Assembly (NCBI GenBank): GCA_033065855.1
Contig: JAVXUO010001354.1
Coordinates: forward strand, 62,001 to 126,000
Source: Escallonia rubra
Lineage: Eukaryota > Streptophyta > Magnoliopsida > Escalloniales > Escalloniaceae
Length of the DNA stretch: 64,000 nt
Direction of reading: 5' to 3'
Positions 60,654 through 64,000 of this stretch are shown here, in pieces. The position numbers were made by a program, and so were the translations under genes. Under the pieces are notes generated by a model that worked only from the letters and a program-made list of their open reading frames with translations, was not told the origin of the DNA and made no database searches. Every line of letters starts with the position of its first letter. Position 1 is the first letter of the stretch.

Positions 60654-61131
60654 TAAGGAGCCCCAAATCTGGGGGAGGGGGTGTTGTTGATGGGAGTTAG
60701 ATTATGCAACAGGGATGTTGGGTTAATTTTATTAGTGATTTTTGCTTGTACCCTCACAAGAATGTCAATTGTGGTCGAGATAATATTTTATGTCCATGAA
60801 TGTGGACGGAAGATTTTATAGTATGTATATATTTTTTTAAAGTATCAATTAGATATTAAAAAATAAAAAACACCCCAAGTGGGTAACAATAATGAACTCA
60901 AGAGGCAAATAAGAAATTACGCCATATAATGATAAAAACCGTGTCTTAGTAGCGATATGTTACTAACCCAGTAACTATAAAAATCTCCGCTACACCGAAA
61001 TCAAGTACATGTTAACGAATTTTTGCAAACTTTGGCACAATGTATACGAATTGCCAACCCTTCACAAATGTTAACGAGAAATTAACACAATAAAAGTGGC
61101 CTCCTTCAATCTACCAAAAGACACTTGCCAA
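60654..61131. other. Intergenic, downstream of MOT1
   Basis: AT-rich, nothing coding. It probably contains the 3' UTR of the minus-strand gene, but no clear AATAAA was found on that strand. Confidence 0.4.
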
Positions 61132-62544
61132 TTAAGGGTTTCTATGCATCCATAATGTGGAACAAGATTGATTTTTCCCATCCAATCTTCTTAACCAAAG
61201 TAACAGATGCACAGCCATGCCACAGACGAACCCTAGCGCCGCGCTCGAGCCGACAAGCGAAACCGCGGTGCAGATAAGCATCACGAAGGACTCTTGCTTA
61301 GAGTTCATGTCCCTTGCACACATTGCTAGCTCAATCCCAGCAAACAATAGCAAAACCCCCAATACACCAACAGGAAATTGGTCCAAAACCTTCACCAATG
61401 AGCTACCCAAAACCAAGCCCAAAACCAACTTGGCTGCACCAAGAAGTGCCACACACCCACCACTCCTCCCACCAAATTTGTACTGCCCAGCCAGCCCCCC
61501 TGCACCGTGGCAACATGGCAGGCCACCAAACCAGCACCCCACTAGGTTCATTAGCCCGACCGTCACGGACACCGAGGTCGCCGACACGTCCTTCTCCGGG
61601 AAAAGATCCGACGACAACCTACACACCGCGATGACCGAATTCAGGACGGACAAGGGCAGTTGTGGGATTGTCCCCTTGATGAATCCTTCCTTCCATGCAT
61701 GTTTAGATATGCTCACAATTTCTATTGAAGAAGGCCCAAATTTAAACCCTTTGACAACCTTAGGCCCTCTTACAATAGCCAAGATCACTCCTAGCAAAAA
61801 GATTATAAAAGCTGAAGGAAGGGTAGCTACTATTTTCCTCCACCTTTTTCTCCTTCCAGTATTTTCTTCATCACCCAAATCACCACCATCTTCACTTTCC
61901 TCACTTTCATCTCCTGCACCATTGATAATTATAATAAAACAAGCACAAAAAATCGCCAAGATCAAGCCATCCAAACCCAACCAATGCCTATCCCCAGTAG
62001 ATTTTGACTTGGAAAAGTTTTGCACCTTTCTTATGTACTTAACTGCAGACAATGCAAATGATAGGCCTTGTGCTAGTTGAATTCCCCTAACAACAGGTAG
62101 GGGAATTAATTTGTACACGAGTTGCATCAAACCTGTCACGCCCAATATGAATAAAATCCCCGCGGTGCAAATTCCAGCTGCCATGATCTCTGGGATCCCA
62201 AACTCCGGGTTGGATATGGCAACCGCGGCTATTGACTTCATAGGTTGGACCGGCATTGGGACACCGTAAATGGCGCCAGTGACAATGTTGTAGACCCCTG
62301 TGAAAATCAGTGTTGTGCCAAGGTTGAGGCCCTTGGCTAGTGTCAGTGCCAACACTATAGGAATGAACGTGCCCAAGTCCCCCATTGCACCATTCAACTC
62401 CGCCCACTTTGACCGAAAAACCAAATTGCTTCTCACCTTCTGCACGATGCTGGCGGGGAGACCGGAGGCGGGAGTACGATGAGCAGTTCCCGATGGGTTT
62501 TGGACGATAGTTTGGTGTGGATTATGGTGGTTTTGGGGCTCCAT
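61132..62544 (-). CDS. MOT1: Molybdate transporter, MOT1 family
   Basis: A single exon of 470 aa; ATG at 62544, stop at 61132. MOT1 proteins are high-affinity molybdate carriers related to sulfate transporters (group 5) but without the STAS domain, as here. Residues 1-40 are a polar leader. WAELNGAMGDLGTFIPIVLA (about 47-66) and VPMPVQPMKSIAAVAI (about 94-109) are family signatures, as is LPCCHGAGGLAGQYKFGGRSG (first 20 residues at about 342-361). About ten hydrophobic membrane segments are visible. An acidic loop (DESEESEDGGDLGDEENTG) followed by RRKRWRK (about 210-235) lies in the middle. The length fits Arabidopsis MOT1;1 and MOT1;2 (about 460 aa). Whether it sits in the plasma, vacuolar or other membrane cannot be told from sequence. 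Molybdate supply feeds molybdenum-cofactor enzymes such as nitrate reductase. No break was found. Confidence 0.95.
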   Translation of the reverse strand: MEPQNHHNPHQTIVQNPSGTAHRTPASGLPASIVQKVRSNLVFRSKWAELNGAMGDLGTFIPIVLALTLAKGLNLGTTLIFTGVYNIVTGAIYGVPMPVQPMKSIAAVAISNPEFGIPEIMAAGICTAGILFILGVTGLMQLVYKLIPLPVVRGIQLAQGLSFALSAVKYIRKVQNFSKSKSTGDRHWLGLDGLILAIFCACFIIIINGAGDESEESEDGGDLGDEENTGRRKRWRKIVATLPSAFIIFLLGVILAIVRGPKVVKGFKFGPSSIEIVSISKHAWKEGFIKGTIPQLPLSVLNSVIAVCRLSSDLFPEKDVSATSVSVTVGLMNLVGCWFGGLPCCHGAGGLAGQYKFGGRSGGCVALLGAAKLVLGLVLGSSLVKVLDQFPVGVLGVLLLFAGIELAMCARDMNSKQESFVMLICTAVSLVGSSAALGFVCGMAVHLLLWLRRLDGKNQSCSTLWMHRNP

Positions 62545-62596
62545 GGTGGTAAGCTGCTAGAGAACTTAGAACATTTGAGGGGAATGTCTAGTTATT

Positions 62597-62605
62597 CTTA
62601 TATAG
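62597..62605 (-). promoter_or_regulatory. TATA box of MOT1
   Basis: CTATATAAG reads on the minus strand 53-61 bp upstream of the ATG, giving a short 5' UTR of about 25 bp. Confidence 0.65.
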
Positions 62606-62956
62606 AGAATGGACCAACCTTTACAATGATGAGAGGCCGTTTTGTTAAGAGAAATGTGTGCCGCATAAGTTGGCGTAAGGCATCTAATTATACCACCATG
62701 GTGTTTGACCTTGATAGATCACCCAAAGGCCACTGTCTGGCACTTTGGAGGATGCTCAGCATGGGATTTTGGGCATCACAAATGCTGGAATTTTCTAAAT
62801 AAAGCAAAGGGCAAGTGCTTCATCACTATTCAGAGTAAAGCTCAATTCTTGAAGTTATAATTGTCGCTAAAAATGCATTTGTTGCGATATAGTGGCACCT
62901 TTACAACTTTACAATCTGTTTTATGAGATTTTTCCAGATAAAATGTCTCTTTAAGA
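62606..62956. other. MOT1 upstream region
   Basis: It contains a GTGCCGCATAAGTTGGCGTAAGGCATC segment (about 62659-62685) that is similar to the duplicated unit at 63767-63880. No gene was seen. Confidence 0.4.
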
Positions 62957-63101
62957 AAAATGGGTCATGGGGAATGACGCTGAAGTCCCCTAGGAAAACT
63001 CACTAAAGGGTAAGTGTTAAATGTGCTCTGAAAAATGGGTCAGTGACTAATAAAAAGTGATGAAAATGAAGTCCCCTAGGAAGACTCAGAGTTAAATGTG
63101 C
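62957..63101. repeat. Imperfect tandem duplication, about 80 bp
   Basis: GAAAAATGGGTCA, GAAGTCCCCTAGGAA and GTTAAATGTGC appear in the same order twice. Confidence 0.75.
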
Positions 63102-63239
63102 GCCATATTTATTTGGTTCTGCTTGGCCTTTGCAGGCTATTTTGCAAAGTCTTAATTATCATAGGCCTTTATCATTTAAGTTCGTTAGACGAGGGAGTTA
63201 ATACGATAGGAGAGGGGCTAAAGAAAGTATGGGGTGATT

Positions 63240-63553
63240 AGACGATATATCCAACAATTTTGATGGTCCCGACCACGGATCTCGAACTCCCAAATATCTT
63301 CTATTGGATTATGGAGATTTGGGGTGTTGCGATAGCTTACGTCGGCTCTACTTTTCTTATATTTATTAAATGAGGAAGCTGATGTAATTAGAGGACGGAC
63401 TAGAGAAAACATGAAGTCTGAGTATACTGTATATCCAACGAATCTCAAATGGTTTTGACCATTGATCTCGAACTCCTCAATGCTATTTATTGGACGATGG
63501 AGATTTGGGGTGTTGCGATAATTTACGTCAGCTCTACTTCTCTTATATTTGCT
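63240..63553. repeat. Direct repeat, unit about 130 bp, two copies
   Basis: Segments at about 63240-63365 and 63425-63550 share ATATATCCAAC/ATATCCAACGA, GATCTCGAACTCC, ATGGAGATTTGGGGTGTTGC and TCTACTT...CTTATATTT. Non-coding. Confidence 0.8.
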
Positions 63554-63766
63554 CGCCGAAAATAATCATCGCTAAAAATCATCGGTGACACCTCGATGAC
63601 TACCTTTAGCCTTTATTTCCTCTTTTACTCTTAAAGATAGGAGAATAATTTGATAGAAAGGTGTTCTCTTGCCAAGGGAATGTTGCAAAAATAGCTCCAT
63701 GTTGTTGAATACAGATTAGAGGCCAACCCTTAAGGAGAGTCAGTTTTGTGAAGAGGATTATGTGCC

Positions 63767-63880
63767 GCACATGGTGGCCTAAAGCATCTGATGATATATG
63801 CCTTGAGCTCCGGTTGTCTGCCGCACATGGTGGCCTAAAGCATCTTATGACATATGCCTTGCGCTCCCGGTTGTCTAGGT
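63767..63880. repeat. Tandem duplication, 57-bp unit
   Basis: GCCGCACATGGTGGCCTAAA begins each unit (about 63766 and 63822), and the units end GGTTGTCT. A diverged third copy lies upstream of MOT1. Confidence 0.88.
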
Positions 63881-64000
63881 CAACTAGTGACGTAGGGAGT
63901 AAGTATAGATGGCTTTTCAATATTGAAGAATTGTGTCGAAGTTCGGATTAGCTCGAGAAAGTGTCAAGTTTGGTAGGTGTGCGTGACGGGATATTATTTT

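Noticed and set aside
61217..62080. 287-codon plus-strand open frame
   Set aside because: It is antisense to the MOT1 coding sequence, with no family features and low-complexity Pro/Ser/Lys composition.

Overview
The window is nuclear DNA of a flowering plant, most likely a eudicot. The evidence is multi-exon genes with GT-AG introns, a family-typical plant gene set (CHY/RING zinc-finger ligase, leucine-rich-repeat extensin, MULE-derived SWIM protein, MOT1 molybdate transporter), and a dense mix of plant transposons (hAT, Mutator-like, Copia and Gypsy-type LTRs, a LINE). I cannot name the species. No tRNA, rRNA, CRISPR array or organellar gene was seen.

Positions 1-15932 are dominated by one family of mobile DNA. 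Its genes encode a plant mobile domain (PMD) protein that continues into a Ulp1/C48 cysteine protease domain. There are three copies with the same exon layout. Copy 1 (minus, 40-1606) is open as far as it is visible. Copy 2 (plus, 4841-10208) and copy 3 (minus, 12170-15262) are decayed and point tail to tail inside one unit (4023-15932) bounded by related termini. About 35 copies of a 25-bp palindrome built on GTCCGCTACA / TGTAGCGGAC lie in the flanks, and a 1.4-kb cluster of them sits between the two convergent genes. A 1.1-kb element with the same termini but no such gene (2909-4012) abuts it head to head. This is the most unusual system in the window. Copy 2 is interrupted by a hAT element (8-bp target duplication) and a Mutator-like element (9-bp target duplication).

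Positions 15942-26044 hold a probable Copia-type solo LTR, Mutator-like elements, a 5'-truncated LINE with an 18-bp target duplication, and a 3.4-kb hAT transposon with a decayed transposase.

Positions 26700-31280 are a host gene on the minus strand: a 309-aa CHY/CTCHY/RING zinc-finger protein with 11 coding exons and a 5'-UTR intron. Positions 32629-35399 are again transposon-derived. A single-exon LRR-extensin lies at 38123-39628 (plus). A domesticated MULE-transposase/SWIM zinc-finger gene of five coding exons lies at 43910-47867 (minus).

Positions 51541-60653 are transposon-rich. A Copia 3' end has its LTR split by a second solo LTR, which is itself split by a third, and both inserts have exact 5-bp target duplications. 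A 424-bp fold-back hairpin and an inverted solo LTR of the same Copia family follow.

Positions 61132-62544 (minus) encode a single-exon MOT1-type molybdate transporter with a TATA box about 53 bp upstream of its ATG. The last 1.4 kb holds short duplicated segments and no gene that I can see. The host genes are unrelated in function and show no sign of working together.
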